From: Chitinophagales bacterium
GTDB lineage: Bacteria; Bacteroidota; Bacteroidia; Chitinophagales; Chitinophagaceae
Direction: 5' to 3'
Length of the DNA stretch: 45,941 bases
NCBI GenBank assembly: GCA_026931325.1
Contig: JAIXLO010000149.1
Location: forward strand, 1 to 45,941
A program made the position numbers and the translations under genes. The stretch's first letter is position 1. Every line of letters begins with the position of its first letter. Positions 16,897 through 26,335 of the stretch are shown here, piece after piece. A model generated the notes under the pieces. That model searched no databases, was not told where the DNA came from, and was given only the letters and a program-made list of their open reading frames with translations.

Positions 16897-17298
16897 ATGA
16901 ATATTAGAAAAAGATTAAGAGAAAAACCTGAAGTGCATACAAGTGCATTGAATGATATATTGTTTATTCTGTTATTGTTTTTTTTAATTGTATCAACTTT
17001 AGCAAATCCTAATGTTGTTAAAGTAAATAATCCAAAAGGAAAGAGTGATACTAAAGCAAAACAAAATATTGTTGTGAGTATTGATAAAGAAAATAAAATT
17101 TATTTAGGTCAAGTAGAAGTTCCTGAATTTGCTTTAGACTCTACTATTAAAATAGAAGTTGATAAAGTAAAAGCATTTATAGATACACCATCTGTTGTTA
17201 TTAATGCAGATACTATTTCTTATACTGGAGGATTTTTTAAAGTAATGAGTGCAGCCAAAAAAGCTGGTGCTAAAATTGTTGCTAACGTTAAAAATTAA
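16897..17298 (+). CDS. exbD: Biopolymer transporter ExbD/TolR
   Basis: The partner of ExbB: a single N-terminal membrane helix (about residues 22-38) followed by a periplasmic domain of about 95 residues. The proton-relaying aspartate is visible at the start of the helix in ALNDILFILLLFFLIV. The 133-residue length fits. It ends 7 nt from the convergent SUI1-family gene with no hairpin between, so readthrough into antisense is possible. Confidence 0.92.
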   Translation: MNIRKRLREKPEVHTSALNDILFILLLFFLIVSTLANPNVVKVNNPKGKSDTKAKQNIVVSIDKENKIYLGQVEVPEFALDSTIKIEVDKVKAFIDTPSVVINADTISYTGGFFKVMSAAKKAGAKIVANVKN

Positions 17299-17305
17299 TT
17301 TGGTT

Positions 17306-17653
17306 TTAGCTTCCTGCTTTTTTTGTATTAGAATATCCATTTTTTAAAAGCCATTGTAATACTTTTTCTCTGTGGTCGCCTTGAATAATTATTTCATTAT
17401 CTTTTGCATTGCCACCAGTTCCACAAAAGTTTTTTAATTGTTTGGCGAGAATTTCTAAATCATTTGAATTGCCAATAAATCCTGTAATAAGTGTTACCAC
17501 TTTTCCAGCACGATGTTTAGTATCTAACCAAATTCTTAGTTTTTGTTGTTGAGGAGGTAGGGTAGAAATATTTTCATTCTCAGTTTGAAACTGAAAGTTT
17601 GGATCTGTACTATATACAAATCCATTTTTATCTTGCTTAATTTTTTTATTCAT
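17306..17653 (-). CDS. yciH: SUI1/YciH-family translation factor
   Basis: A 115-residue homologue of eIF1/YciH. The SUI1 core is clear: RAGKVVTLITGFIGNS, then LAKQLKNFCGTGGNAKDNEI and IIQGDHREKVLQWLLKNGY. In bacteria these proteins bind the 30S subunit and are thought to influence start-site fidelity, but their role is poorly defined. The longest ORF begins at 17704, but the ATG at 17653 (MNKKIKQDKNG) matches the family N-terminus and the upstream part overlaps a terminator hairpin, so the shorter form is preferred. Confidence 0.88.
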   Translation of the reverse strand: MNKKIKQDKNGFVYSTDPNFQFQTENENISTLPPQQQKLRIWLDTKHRAGKVVTLITGFIGNSNDLEILAKQLKNFCGTGGNAKDNEIIIQGDHREKVLQWLLKNGYSNTKKAGS

Positions 17654-17667
17654 AACTATTACAAAAT

Positions 17668-17702
17668 AAAAAGCATTCATTAAATTATTAAGAATGCTTT
17701 TC
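17668..17702 (-). terminator. Terminator of the small membrane-protein gene
   Basis: AAAAGCATTC and GAATGCTTTT form a strong stem around an AT-rich loop, followed on the minus strand by TTTTATTTTG. It lies between the stop at 17749 and the SUI1 gene. Confidence 0.75.
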
Positions 17703-17748
17703 AATACTTAAAATATCTACAAGAATATTTTTTGCAATATGCCGAAAG

Positions 17749-17907
17749 TTATATTAGGTCTAAACTATAAGCCAAATAAGTACAAGTACCAGGAAGTGCT
17801 AACCAAAACCATTGTCTAATATCTGGTGTTGCTAACATATATACTATAATTGCAAACCAAACAAGAAATAATAAATAGTATTTGCTTTTAGATTTTGTTT
17901 TTTCCAT
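17749..17907 (-). CDS. Small membrane protein (52 aa)
   Basis: A short hydrophobic protein with a basic N-terminus (MEKTKSKSKYY) and two likely membrane segments, LLFLVWFAIIVYML and WFWLALPGTCTYLAYS. An upstream ATG at 17940 would add 11 residues, but the ATG at 17907 gives a typical positive-inside start. It is followed by its own terminator, which supports it being a real gene. No function is recognised. Confidence 0.55.
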   Translation of the reverse strand: MEKTKSKSKYYLLFLVWFAIIVYMLATPDIRQWFWLALPGTCTYLAYSLDLI

Positions 17908-18013
17908 ATACAGTAAATTTTGGCAAAGATAGGGATGCATATAATAGTTACCAATGCTTTTTAAAATTTTTTAATTAAGATATGTGATTATCATTTCTAT
18001 TGCAAAAAAAATA

Positions 18014-18048
18014 AAAAAGCATATAGCTTTTTAAACTATATGCTTTTA
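18014..18048 (-). terminator. Terminator of the DUF2723 gene
   Basis: GCATATAG (18019-18026) pairs with CTATATGC (18036-18043), flanked by A and T runs. It lies 20 nt after the stop codon at 18067. Confidence 0.85.
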
Positions 18049-18066
18049 ATATAAATGGTTGATTGA

Positions 18067-21000
18067 TTATTTACTTAATGAATCTTTTGTTTGAGTTTGA
18101 GGAGTAGCATTTACATTATTTGATTTTTCTGTATTAATCACTTCAGAATAAATCATATAAGAAATACGAATGTCAGACATCATTTTTAATTGTTTACTTG
18201 AGAATTTACTTTCTAAAATTTGGTCTGCCATTATTTGATCTTGTCTTGTTCTTGCTGTGTTATAGCGGAAAATATAATCTTCCATTAATTTCTTAAACTC
18301 TTCAACAGGCATATTATTATCGCTTAATCCTGCATAATAAGTTTGCTGTTGTTCTAAATCTTTTTTAAGACTTTTTAAAACTTTTTCTGCTAATGTTTTA
18401 TCGCCAGCTGCATAACAAGCTTGTAAGAATCGTAAACTATTTCTGTTATGTTGTCCTCCACGACTAACTTGTCCATATCTAAAATTATCTTCTAACATTA
18501 AAGTATCGCAGTGTTGTAAAACTTTAATAGCATCTGCTTTTCTATCTTTACTAATTAGGTTGAAAGCTAAATCAGTATAAGCTTCTCTGATAGAGTTTAG
18601 ATGTCTTCTATTTTCTTCATCAAAATATACACCTTTTACATTTGCACTTCCTGAAGCAAATTTGTTCATCATTTTATCATAAGCCCAATCTGTATTTACA
18701 AAAGGAGCATTATAACCTTCCATTCCATTATCTACAGGAACTAATCTATAAGTTAAACCATCCATACGCAAATATTTTTCAAAACCTAAACCTATTTGAT
18801 ATGGGCTATTACTTGTAAAACAAATTGGACGCTTCCAACTATTAGCAGCAATAATATTTAATACTGCTAAATCATTCTTTAATAATCTATCTTTATTTAA
18901 TTCAAATTTTAATTCACTAAGCACTGAATCTGAAGCATTGATTATTCCATTTTTTAAAGCATCTTCTTTATTTACTGGTACAGCAAATTTTTTAACAGGG
19001 AAAGTATTTAAAGCTTCGCCTCTTGAATTATCCATAAATGAAGGGTTATCGCTACCAATATAATTTTTCATTACATCAAATAAATCGTAATAAGCATTAT
19101 CTGGAAATTTAGGATTTGCTTTATAAGGTACATAATCTCTTTTTCTTCCTTCAATTTGTTCTGCAGTCCAAATAACATCAATTGGTGCACTTTCATTTAC
19201 TTTATAACGTAATTGATTGATGTACCAATCAATACCCAATAAACTAACATTAATTACACGAATATCTTTTCTTACTCCTTCAACTTCTTGGGCATACCAT
19301 AATGGATAAGTATCATTATCGCCAAAGCAAAATAGTATAGCATTTTGTGGACAGCTTTCTAAATAATCTTTTGCTAAATCTCCTGCTAAAGTTTTTTTGC
19401 TTCTATCGTGGTCGTCCCATTCTTGTTGAGCCATTAAAATGGGCACTGCTAATAAACAAACAACTGTAGCTAAAGTTGCAGCAATTCTTTGATTCATAAT
19501 TTTAGCTATCCAATCTTTTATTTGTAAAACTCCTAAGCCTATCCAAACAGCAAAAGCATAAAAACTTCCTACATAAGCATAATCTCTTTCACGTGGCTGA
19601 TTACCTGCTTGATTCAAATAAACAACGATAGCTAAGCCTGTAAAGAAGAATAAAAGAAAATTCACTAAACCATCACCACCTTTTCTTTTGAAATGATATA
19701 TTAAACCAATTAATCCAAGAATAAATGGCAAAGCATATAGTTTATTATTTGCTTTATTTTCTTTTAAACTATCAGGCATTTTATTTTGATCGCCTAAAAT
19801 TATGTTATCAATAAAACTGATTCCTGTTATCCAATTTCCATCTCTAATATTTCCTGCTGATGTTCCTTGAAGGTCATTTTGTTTACCAGAAAAATTCCAC
19901 ATAAAATATCTGAAATACATGAAATTGATTTGATAGCCCATTAAAAATTTAAAGTTATCTATTTGGTTAGGACTTCTTTCATAAGTTCCATCTTGCATTT
20001 GTCCAATATCTAAAAAGTTAGCATAATAGTCTGCATGATATTGGTCATTACTTGCATCCCAAACTCTTGGAAAAACCATTTTATCTTCGGCAGCATAAAT
20101 GTATTTAAAGTCTTTACCTATTTCTATATATTTATCTTTTCCTTTTTGATATTTAGTACCTGTTTCTTTAGAATCATAAGGACGAGCTGTAAATTTTTGT
20201 CCATATAAAATAGGAAAATCACCATATTGCTCACGACCTAAATAACCTACTAAACTCATAGGATTATCTACATTATACATATCAATTGCAGGGTCTGCAT
20301 TACTTCTTATCATTGTTGTTACATAAGTGCTATAACCAACAAGCATAAATGTAAAACACCATAAACTTAGTTTTAAATAATACCAACCTTTTTTAGCTGC
20401 AATTTTTAAACCATACCATATTAATACTGCTAATAAAATAAAGAAGAAAGTAAAACCACTAAAGAAAGGTAAGCCCATTCCATTTACAAAATATCTATCA
20501 AAAGAGCCTGCAATTTTTATTGTGTATTGAATTACTCCAACCTGTACTACACCAGTTATTATACAACCAAGAATAAAGAAAATATACATACCACCATAAT
20601 ATTCCTTTTTCTCTTTACCGAATTTTTCAATAAGTCTTAAAACAACTATAGCTATGATAGTTCCAAATAACATTAAACCAGCAACAGTTGGATCCATTGG
20701 AACTCTTTCTGCTTCTCCATTAGCACTAATTAATGCACCAATAAAAGCTAATGAGCCACCAATAATAGTAAGAATATTGAAATATTTTTTGATTAATGTG
20801 TAATTAAATTCCTCTCTTTTGCGTAGGTAATAAACCATTACAATAGCAGGAATAGTTAATAAGTTTAATAAGTGTACACCAATAGATAAACCCATCATAA
20901 AGAAGATAAATACAATCCATTTATCAGCACCTTTTTTATCTGCTGCATGTTCCCATCTTAAAATTGCCCAAAATACTAATGCTGTAAAGAAAGAACTTAA

Positions 21001-21447
21001 AGCATAAACTTCACCTTCTACAGCACTATACCAAAAGCTATCACTAAAAGTATAAGCTAAAGCACCAACAGCACCTGCACTCATTATTGTCCAAATTTGT
21101 GTGCTTGTTAATTCTTTGCTTGTATCAGAATGTACAATTCTTCTTGCAAAGTGAGTAATAGTCCAAAATAAAAATAAAATAGTAAAGCTACTTGCTAAAG
21201 CACTCATTACGTTTACAGCTTTTGCAGCAGTTAAAGGATTATCGCCAAAAAGTATAATAAAAAATCTACCTAATAATACAAACATTGGAGCCCCTGGTGG
21301 GTGAGGAATTTGTATTTTAAAACAGCTACTTACAAATTCTCCACAATCCCATAAACTTCCACCTGCTTCTGCTGTTGTTATATAAACAAAACTGGCAATT
21401 AAAAATATCAGCCAACCTGTAATGTTGTTTGCTTTCTTAAAATTCAT
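18067..21447 (-). CDS. DUF2723 membrane protein (protein O-mannosyltransferase-like)
   Basis: This 1126-residue protein starts with the DUF2723 hallmark: TAEAGGSLWDCGEFVSSC followed by IPHPPGAPMFVLLGR at about residues 25-62. The first 700 residues contain about a dozen membrane helices in GT-C style; the acidic residues in the first loop (E27, D34, E37) match the expected catalytic site of lipid-phosphate-sugar-dependent transferases. A short periplasmic motif GNQPRERDYAYVGS comes later, and a soluble helical C-terminal region (about 690-1126) follows. Members of this family are widespread in Bacteroidota and are treated as glycosyltransferases related to protein O-mannosyltransferases; the sugar and acceptor are unknown. 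The gene stands alone with its own promoter and terminator. Confidence 0.88.
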   Translation of the reverse strand: MNFKKANNITGWLIFLIASFVYITTAEAGGSLWDCGEFVSSCFKIQIPHPPGAPMFVLLGRFFIILFGDNPLTAAKAVNVMSALASSFTILFLFWTITHFARRIVHSDTSKELTSTQIWTIMSAGAVGALAYTFSDSFWYSAVEGEVYALSSFFTALVFWAILRWEHAADKKGADKWIVFIFFMMGLSIGVHLLNLLTIPAIVMVYYLRKREEFNYTLIKKYFNILTIIGGSLAFIGALISANGEAERVPMDPTVAGLMLFGTIIAIVVLRLIEKFGKEKKEYYGGMYIFFILGCIITGVVQVGVIQYTIKIAGSFDRYFVNGMGLPFFSGFTFFFILLAVLIWYGLKIAAKKGWYYLKLSLWCFTFMLVGYSTYVTTMIRSNADPAIDMYNVDNPMSLVGYLGREQYGDFPILYGQKFTARPYDSKETGTKYQKGKDKYIEIGKDFKYIYAAEDKMVFPRVWDASNDQYHADYYANFLDIGQMQDGTYERSPNQIDNFKFLMGYQINFMYFRYFMWNFSGKQNDLQGTSAGNIRDGNWITGISFIDNIILGDQNKMPDSLKENKANNKLYALPFILGLIGLIYHFKRKGGDGLVNFLLFFFTGLAIVVYLNQAGNQPRERDYAYVGSFYAFAVWIGLGVLQIKDWIAKIMNQRIAATLATVVCLLAVPILMAQQEWDDHDRSKKTLAGDLAKDYLESCPQNAILFCFGDNDTYPLWYAQEVEGVRKDIRVINVSLLGIDWYINQLRYKVNESAPIDVIWTAEQIEGRKRDYVPYKANPKFPDNAYYDLFDVMKNYIGSDNPSFMDNSRGEALNTFPVKKFAVPVNKEDALKNGIINASDSVLSELKFELNKDRLLKNDLAVLNIIAANSWKRPICFTSNSPYQIGLGFEKYLRMDGLTYRLVPVDNGMEGYNAPFVNTDWAYDKMMNKFASGSANVKGVYFDEENRRHLNSIREAYTDLAFNLISKDRKADAIKVLQHCDTLMLEDNFRYGQVSRGGQHNRNSLRFLQACYAAGDKTLAEKVLKSLKKDLEQQQTYYAGLSDNNMPVEEFKKLMEDYIFRYNTARTRQDQIMADQILESKFSSKQLKMMSDIRISYMIYSEVINTEKSNNVNATPQTQTKDSLSK

Positions 21448-21470
21448 TTTTTCTGTTTTTTAAAGAGGAG

Positions 21471-21478
21471 CAAACATA
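21471..21478 (-). promoter_or_regulatory. Candidate -7 box of the DUF2723 gene
   Basis: TATGTTTG on the minus strand, followed by CTCC, matches TAnnTTTG and lies 23 nt upstream of the ATG at 21447. Confidence 0.5.
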
Positions 21479-21639
21479 ATTGAATAAATGGAAAAAAGGA
21501 AAATTGGGCTATAAATTAATATCAAGTTATTTTTAAAAATTATTAGTCAATAATTTTAAGCTAATTATTGAACATATTTTTTACAGAATATATTATTCAA
21601 AAACTATGTATAGCCATTATTTTATTTATCTTGCCAAGT

Positions 21640-22803
21640 ATGGCAATTATTTTATTTGATAATCAATATAGAAAAAGTTTTTTTCCTATTACTGCTACCA
21701 AAGCTATTGGAGATGTAAGATTAGGTATTTTAAAAATAAAAGAATGGTGGCAAATGCTTATGCAACAACCTGTTTATATAAGTACAGAACAGTATTTACA
21801 ACATTTATATAACAAAGCACCCAATGAAGAACATTTTTTTATTGATGCTACTGTAATTCCTGATGAATTTATTTTACATGAAATAATAAAATTAAGAAGC
21901 AAACAAGCTTTAGAAGATGAAGTAGGACTTATTGCTGGTAAAATAAAAATGGAGGCATCAATTTTTAATTCAAAAAATTATAAACATTTTTTTTCTGAAA
22001 TTAATTATTATAATTTTTCAAAGAGATTACAACAGCCATTTCATTTTTTTCAGCAAAATGAAAATATTTTAAAAGCACAATTTGAGTTAGTAACCAAAGA
22101 CAGAGAATCTCAACCAATCTCTGCAACCAATAAAATTATCAATGCTTCTAATATTTTTTTAGAAGAAGGAGCAAGTGTAGAACATTGTATTTTAAATGCT
22201 TCTACAGGATTTATATACATTGGAAAAAATGCTACAATAATGGAAGGGAGTATTATTAGAGGAGATTTTGCACTTTGCGAAAATGGAGTAATTAAAATAG
22301 GAGCAAAAATTTATGGAGCAACAACTATTGGCATTAATGCAGTTGCAGCAGGAGAAATTAAAAATGTTATCATTGGTGATTATAGCAATAAGGCACATGA
22401 TGGATATTTAGGAGATAGTATAATAGGAGAGTGGTGTAATTTTGGTGCAGGTACAAGTAATAGTAATGTAAAAAATAATGGGAGTGATGTAATGTTTTGG
22501 AATAACCACTCCAATCAATACGAAAATGCTGGTAAAAAATGTGGTGTTGTAATGGGAGATTATTCAAGAACTGCAATCAATACATCTATTAATACTGGCT
22601 CTAATATTGGTGTTTGCTGCAATGTTTTTAGTGCTGGATTAACACCTACTTTAATAAACCATTTTTCTTGGGGCATTGATAAACAAAGTAGATACAAATT
22701 AGATAAGGCTATTGAAGACCTTTATAATTGGAAACAATTTAAAGGAAAAGAAATTTCAGAAGATGAAGTAATGACTTTGAAATATATCTTTGAACACTTT
22801 TAA
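21640..22803 (+). CDS. GlmU-like putative sugar nucleotidyltransferase/acyltransferase
   Basis: A 387-residue protein with an N-terminal nucleotidyltransferase-like region and a C-terminal left-handed beta-helix. The N-terminus MAIILFDNQYRKSFFPITAT, with GDVRLGILKIKEWW following, is typical of the Bacteroidota GlmU-related family. The hexapeptide repeats run from about residue 190 to 350 (FIYIGKNATIMEGSIIRGDF, CNFGAGTSNSN). The usual GlmU pyrophosphorylase loop is not evident, so the precise reaction is uncertain. The frame is open upstream to a TTG at 21568, but family N-termini begin at this ATG, and a TATCTTG box 15 nt upstream suggests a nearly leaderless mRNA. tpiA follows after 26 nt. 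Confidence 0.8.
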   Translation: MAIILFDNQYRKSFFPITATKAIGDVRLGILKIKEWWQMLMQQPVYISTEQYLQHLYNKAPNEEHFFIDATVIPDEFILHEIIKLRSKQALEDEVGLIAGKIKMEASIFNSKNYKHFFSEINYYNFSKRLQQPFHFFQQNENILKAQFELVTKDRESQPISATNKIINASNIFLEEGASVEHCILNASTGFIYIGKNATIMEGSIIRGDFALCENGVIKIGAKIYGATTIGINAVAAGEIKNVIIGDYSNKAHDGYLGDSIIGEWCNFGAGTSNSNVKNNGSDVMFWNNHSNQYENAGKKCGVVMGDYSRTAINTSINTGSNIGVCCNVFSAGLTPTLINHFSWGIDKQSRYKLDKAIEDLYNWKQFKGKEISEDEVMTLKYIFEHF

Positions 22804-22829
22804 TTTCTTAGTATTTAAAAATTATTTTT

Positions 22830-23588
22830 ATGAGAAAAAAAATTGCTGCTGCCAATTGGAAAATGAATTGCACAATGCAACAAGCAGAAGATTTATTAAA
22901 CAACTTATCTTCTGCTAATGTAAATTTATCAAACGATAAAATAAGCATTATTGCTGTTCCTTTTCCTTATTTATTATTAGCAAAACAAAAACTTGCATCA
23001 AAGCAAAATATGTTTGTTGCTGCACAAAATTGTTATACTAAAAGAAGTGGTGCTTTTACAGGTGAAATAAGTGTAGAAATGTTACAAAGTATGAACATAC
23101 CTTTTGTAATTATTGGGCATAGTGAAAGAAGAGAATATTTTAATGAAACAAATACCATGCTTGCAGATAAAGTAAATATTGCTTTAGAGTATAATATTCA
23201 ACCTATTTTTTGTTGTGGAGAAGCTTTAGAAATTAGAGAAGCTGCTACACAAAATAGTTTTGTAGAAAAGCAATTAAAAGATTCTTTATTTCATTTAAGT
23301 AATGAGCAAATTTTAAAAGTAGTTATTGCTTATGAACCAATATGGGCAATAGGTACAGGCAAAACTGCTACAAGCCAACAAGCACAAGAAATGCACCAAC
23401 ATATTCGCAATGTATTAGCAGAAAAATTTGGTAATGATATTGCTAATGAAATATCTATTTTATATGGTGGTAGTGTAAAAGGAAATAATGCTGTTGAATT
23501 ATTTTCTCAACCAGATGTTGATGGAGGTCTTGTAGGTGGTGCATCTTTAAATGCAGAAGAATTTAGCCTAATTATTAATGCTTTGTAA
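22830..23588 (+). CDS. tpiA: Triosephosphate isomerase
   Basis: Interconverts dihydroxyacetone phosphate and glyceraldehyde 3-phosphate in glycolysis and gluconeogenesis. The 252-residue length is standard. N9 and K11 (AANWKMN), H97 (IIGHSERREYF) and E169 (AYEPIWAIGTGKTAT) form the active site, loop 6 is WAIGTGKTA, and the phosphate-binding GGSVKGNN and GGLVGGASL close the barrel. It lies 26 nt after the GlmU-like gene, so both are likely on one transcript, closed by the strong terminator at 23621. Confidence 0.98.
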   Translation: MRKKIAAANWKMNCTMQQAEDLLNNLSSANVNLSNDKISIIAVPFPYLLLAKQKLASKQNMFVAAQNCYTKRSGAFTGEISVEMLQSMNIPFVIIGHSERREYFNETNTMLADKVNIALEYNIQPIFCCGEALEIREAATQNSFVEKQLKDSLFHLSNEQILKVVIAYEPIWAIGTGKTATSQQAQEMHQHIRNVLAEKFGNDIANEISILYGGSVKGNNAVELFSQPDVDGGLVGGASLNAEEFSLIINAL

Positions 23589-23620
23589 ATAAAAGCTTTT
23601 AAGCAAAAATCTATAACTTT

Positions 23621-23662
23621 AATGCACTGCAATTTTTAATTAAATTGTAGTGCATTTTTATT
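23621..23662 (+). terminator. Terminator of tpiA
   Basis: A 15-bp stem (23621-23635 with 23642-23656; one G-U pair) with a 6-nt loop is followed by TTTATTTTA. It separates tpiA from radC. Confidence 0.92.
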
Positions 23663-23680
23663 TTACAAAATATTACTACT

Positions 23681-24364
23681 ATGGCTGCAATTAAAGAATG
23701 GAATGAAGATGATAGACCAAGAGAAAAACTATACCTTAAAGGCACTGAAGCATTAAGTAATTCTGAATTGTTGGCAATATTAATTAATAATGGAACAAGA
23801 GATAAAAGTGCTGTAGAACTTGCAAAAGAATTATTGTATAAAAATAATAATGATTTAAAAAGATTAGGACGATTATCGGTTAAGGAAATTTTACAATTAA
23901 ACATTAAAGGCATTGGTGTGGCAAAAGCAGTTAGTATTGCAGCTGCTTTGGAATTAGGTATTAGAAGAGATGTGGCTGAAAAAAATATTAGCATTATTAA
24001 AACTTCAAAAGATATAGCAGCTTTTTTAAAAGCAAAGTTTCAACATCAATCAAAAGAAGTTTTTGTTGTTGTTTATTTGAATAATAGCAATAAAATTATT
24101 CATCATGAAATTGTGAGTGAAGGAGGTATTACAAGCACTATTGTTGATACAAGAATAATTTTAAAAAATGCTTTATCTCATAATGCAGTTGGTATTGTAT
24201 TGTGCCACAATCATCCAAGTGGGAACTTAGAACCCAGTAATGCCGATAAACAAATTACAGAAAAAATAAAACAAGCTGCAAAACTTTTAGATATTCAATT
24301 GATTGACCATATTATTGTAAGTGATGAAGGCTATTATAGTTTTGCTGATAATGGTTTTTTATAA
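23681..24364 (+). CDS. radC: RadC-family JAB1/MPN domain protein
   Basis: The 227-residue protein has an N-terminal helix-hairpin-helix-like part (LNIKGIGVAKAVSIAAALELG) and a C-terminal JAB1/MPN metalloprotease-like domain with the JAMM-type motif HNHPSGNLEPSNAD (H-x-H...D) and an upstream glutamate in EIVSEGG. Despite its name, a role in DNA repair is not established, and the biochemical activity is unknown. Its start follows the tpiA terminator by about 20 nt. Its last 31 nt overlap the convergent membrane-protein gene. Confidence 0.95.
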   Translation: MAAIKEWNEDDRPREKLYLKGTEALSNSELLAILINNGTRDKSAVELAKELLYKNNNDLKRLGRLSVKEILQLNIKGIGVAKAVSIAAALELGIRRDVAEKNISIIKTSKDIAAFLKAKFQHQSKEVFVVVYLNNSNKIIHHEIVSEGGITSTIVDTRIILKNALSHNAVGIVLCHNHPSGNLEPSNADKQITEKIKQAAKLLDIQLIDHIIVSDEGYYSFADNGFL

Positions 24365-25617
24365 TAAAAATGTTCTTCTGTTTGTTTCTCAGAATGATAA
24401 TTAAGGAAAAATCTATCAATAACTATTAATCCTATTCCTATAAGCATAGGCAAACTAAAATAAAAAATATATTCAAAGTAATTAGAGAAGATATTTTGTT
24501 TTAGAAGAATAAAAACTCCTTGAGTGAATATGATTATTTCACTAAAAATAAATCCTGTAATTAGTAAAAACAATCCAACTTTTATTGTTTTACTTAAAAG
24601 CAATTCTTTCTCATTTATTAAATATGCAAAAACAAAAAATGAAATAACTCCTAAGAAAATAATATGCAAATAACCAATAATAAAATTATGAATTTCATAA
24701 GCAATATCTGCTATTGCAGGTATTGCGCCAACAAACTGAAGAATATTTTTTATAACAAAGCAAATAAATGAAAAGTAAAATAAAAATTTAACCCACTTAT
24801 TTAAGTTTTTATTGAAATTAGTTTTAATACTTTTTAGAATAAGCAAAAAATACAAAACAGCTACAAGTTGCATAATTGCTGCAATAGAAGAAATAATATA
24901 AATAATTGCAACAGGCTTTGACCATAATGTAGAAAGAAAATAAGCAGGCACACAAGCAATCATCAATAATGTATAAAACAGTTTTGCGAATTTTTGATTA
25001 TATGCAATCTGGTTGTTTTCTAATGTTCTAAAAAATAAACCTAACACAGAAAAAATAAACCACCCATTATATTGAAAGTGTAAGTATAAATAAATAGTAT
25101 TGTAATAATAGCTGCTACCAGCACCAGTTATTTTACTTATTGGAGCCATACTAAAAGGTCCTAAAGCAGAAATAACCATAAAAAACATTGCAGCATTTAT
25201 AAATGCAAAAGATATTTTTCCTTTGATAGAATTTATGCTATTTGCTTTTGCATCTTTTAAAAAATAATATACAAAAGCCCAAGAACATAAAATGTGTAAT
25301 GTAGAAAAAGAAATAGAATATAAACCATAACCTTGTACAGGATAACTTAATAACATACCTACATTAGCTACTTGTGTTATCCAAAATAAATGATGATAAA
25401 TTTTTTTGTTTCTATTTTCAGAAGATAGAAATGTATAAATAAGTATTGTAAATAAAATATTGTATATCCATCCTAAAAATGCTAAATGAGAGTGAGTGTG
25501 AAGTAAGTAAGCATAATTTAAGTTTATTGGTATTAGCCCCATTAGCCTTAATGTTATTCCAATAATTGCTATAATTAAAAAATATAAAAAAGAAATGTTT
25601 AACCAAAGTTTATTCAT
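24334..25617 (-). CDS. Polytopic membrane protein, heme-copper oxidase subunit I/NnrS-like
   Basis: A 427-residue protein with about twelve membrane helices. The first loop carries three histidines, H40, H42 and H44, in LLHTHSHLAFLGW, and a later helix contains EIHNFIIGYLHIIFLG; such spaced histidines suggest heme or metal ligands as in heme-copper oxidase subunit I and NnrS-like proteins. The full set of oxidase ligands and proton-channel residues is not evident, and no subunit II or other oxidase gene is adjacent. It may be a sensor, a heme handling protein or a diverged oxidase. Its 3' end overlaps radC by 31 nt on the opposite strand. Confidence 0.7.
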   Translation of the reverse strand: MNKLWLNISFLYFLIIAIIGITLRLMGLIPINLNYAYLLHTHSHLAFLGWIYNILFTILIYTFLSSENRNKKIYHHLFWITQVANVGMLLSYPVQGYGLYSISFSTLHILCSWAFVYYFLKDAKANSINSIKGKISFAFINAAMFFMVISALGPFSMAPISKITGAGSSYYYNTIYLYLHFQYNGWFIFSVLGLFFRTLENNQIAYNQKFAKLFYTLLMIACVPAYFLSTLWSKPVAIIYIISSIAAIMQLVAVLYFLLILKSIKTNFNKNLNKWVKFLFYFSFICFVIKNILQFVGAIPAIADIAYEIHNFIIGYLHIIFLGVISFFVFAYLINEKELLLSKTIKVGLFLLITGFIFSEIIIFTQGVFILLKQNIFSNYFEYIFYFSLPMLIGIGLIVIDRFFLNYHSEKQTEEHFYYKKPLSAKL

Positions 25618-25884
25618 ACTACAATTACTTCATTTACAAACACCTTAATATTTGATATAAGAATTTGCCAAAGTAATTATATTATTATTAGAAATTTTAA
25701 TAGTAAATATTTTTTTACATTATTCTGACAATTGATAAAACCTTTGAAAGCGTTGTATTAAAAGAGTTTGTGAAATGCTAAAGATTTCTTTAATCAAATT
25801 TTATTTAAACGGTTTATTTAAACTATTTTATTGTTGTACATTCGTTAGTCAAAAAATTATTTATAAAATTTAAAAAATATAATC

Positions 25885-26322
25885 ATGTCAAACAGAATTA
25901 ATTTAGGTAAAGTAGATCCAAAAGCAATGGATGCAATGATTGGGTTAGAAAAATATATTGCTCAAACTGGTTTAGATAAAAAATTATATGAGTTAATAAA
26001 AACAAGAGTATCTCAAATGAATGGTTGTGCTTATTGTATAAATATGCATGTAAGAGATGCTATGAAAATGGGAGAAACTGCACAACGTTTATTTTTGTTA
26101 GATGCTTGGAGAGAAACTGAACTTTATACACCAAAGGAAAGAGCTGTTTTAGCATTAGCAGAAGCTATGACTTTTGTTACTAAAGGTCATGTGCCAGATG
26201 AAGTTTATAATGAAGCAGCAAAACATTTAACTGAACAAGAATTAGCAGCAGTAATAATGACTGTTGTTACAATTAATGGGTGGAATAGAATTTCTATTAC
26301 ATTAAGATCTCCATTGGATTAA
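25885..26322 (+). CDS. Carboxymuconolactone decarboxylase/AhpD-family protein
   Basis: A 145-residue helical protein of the AhpD-like superfamily. The redox motif C48-x-x-C51 with H55 (CAYCINMH) is the alkylhydroperoxidase signature, and the helices after it (ERAVLALAEAMTFVTKGHVP) fit the family. Such proteins reduce peroxides through the cysteine pair with a thioredoxin-like donor; the true substrate is unknown. It lies alone on the plus strand, convergent with the symporter gene 13 nt away. The preceding 267 nt hold only AT-rich sequence and a weak promoter-like TACATTCG at 25837-25844. Confidence 0.9.
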   Translation: MSNRINLGKVDPKAMDAMIGLEKYIAQTGLDKKLYELIKTRVSQMNGCAYCINMHVRDAMKMGETAQRLFLLDAWRETELYTPKERAVLALAEAMTFVTKGHVPDEVYNEAAKHLTEQELAAVIMTVVTINGWNRISITLRSPLD

Positions 26323-26335
26323 GATTTTATTATTA

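Noticed and set aside
21568-21639. TTG-initiated N-terminal extension of the GlmU-like protein
   Set aside because: The extra 24 residues are not part of the family N-terminus, which begins at MAIILFD, and a promoter-like box lies inside the extension.
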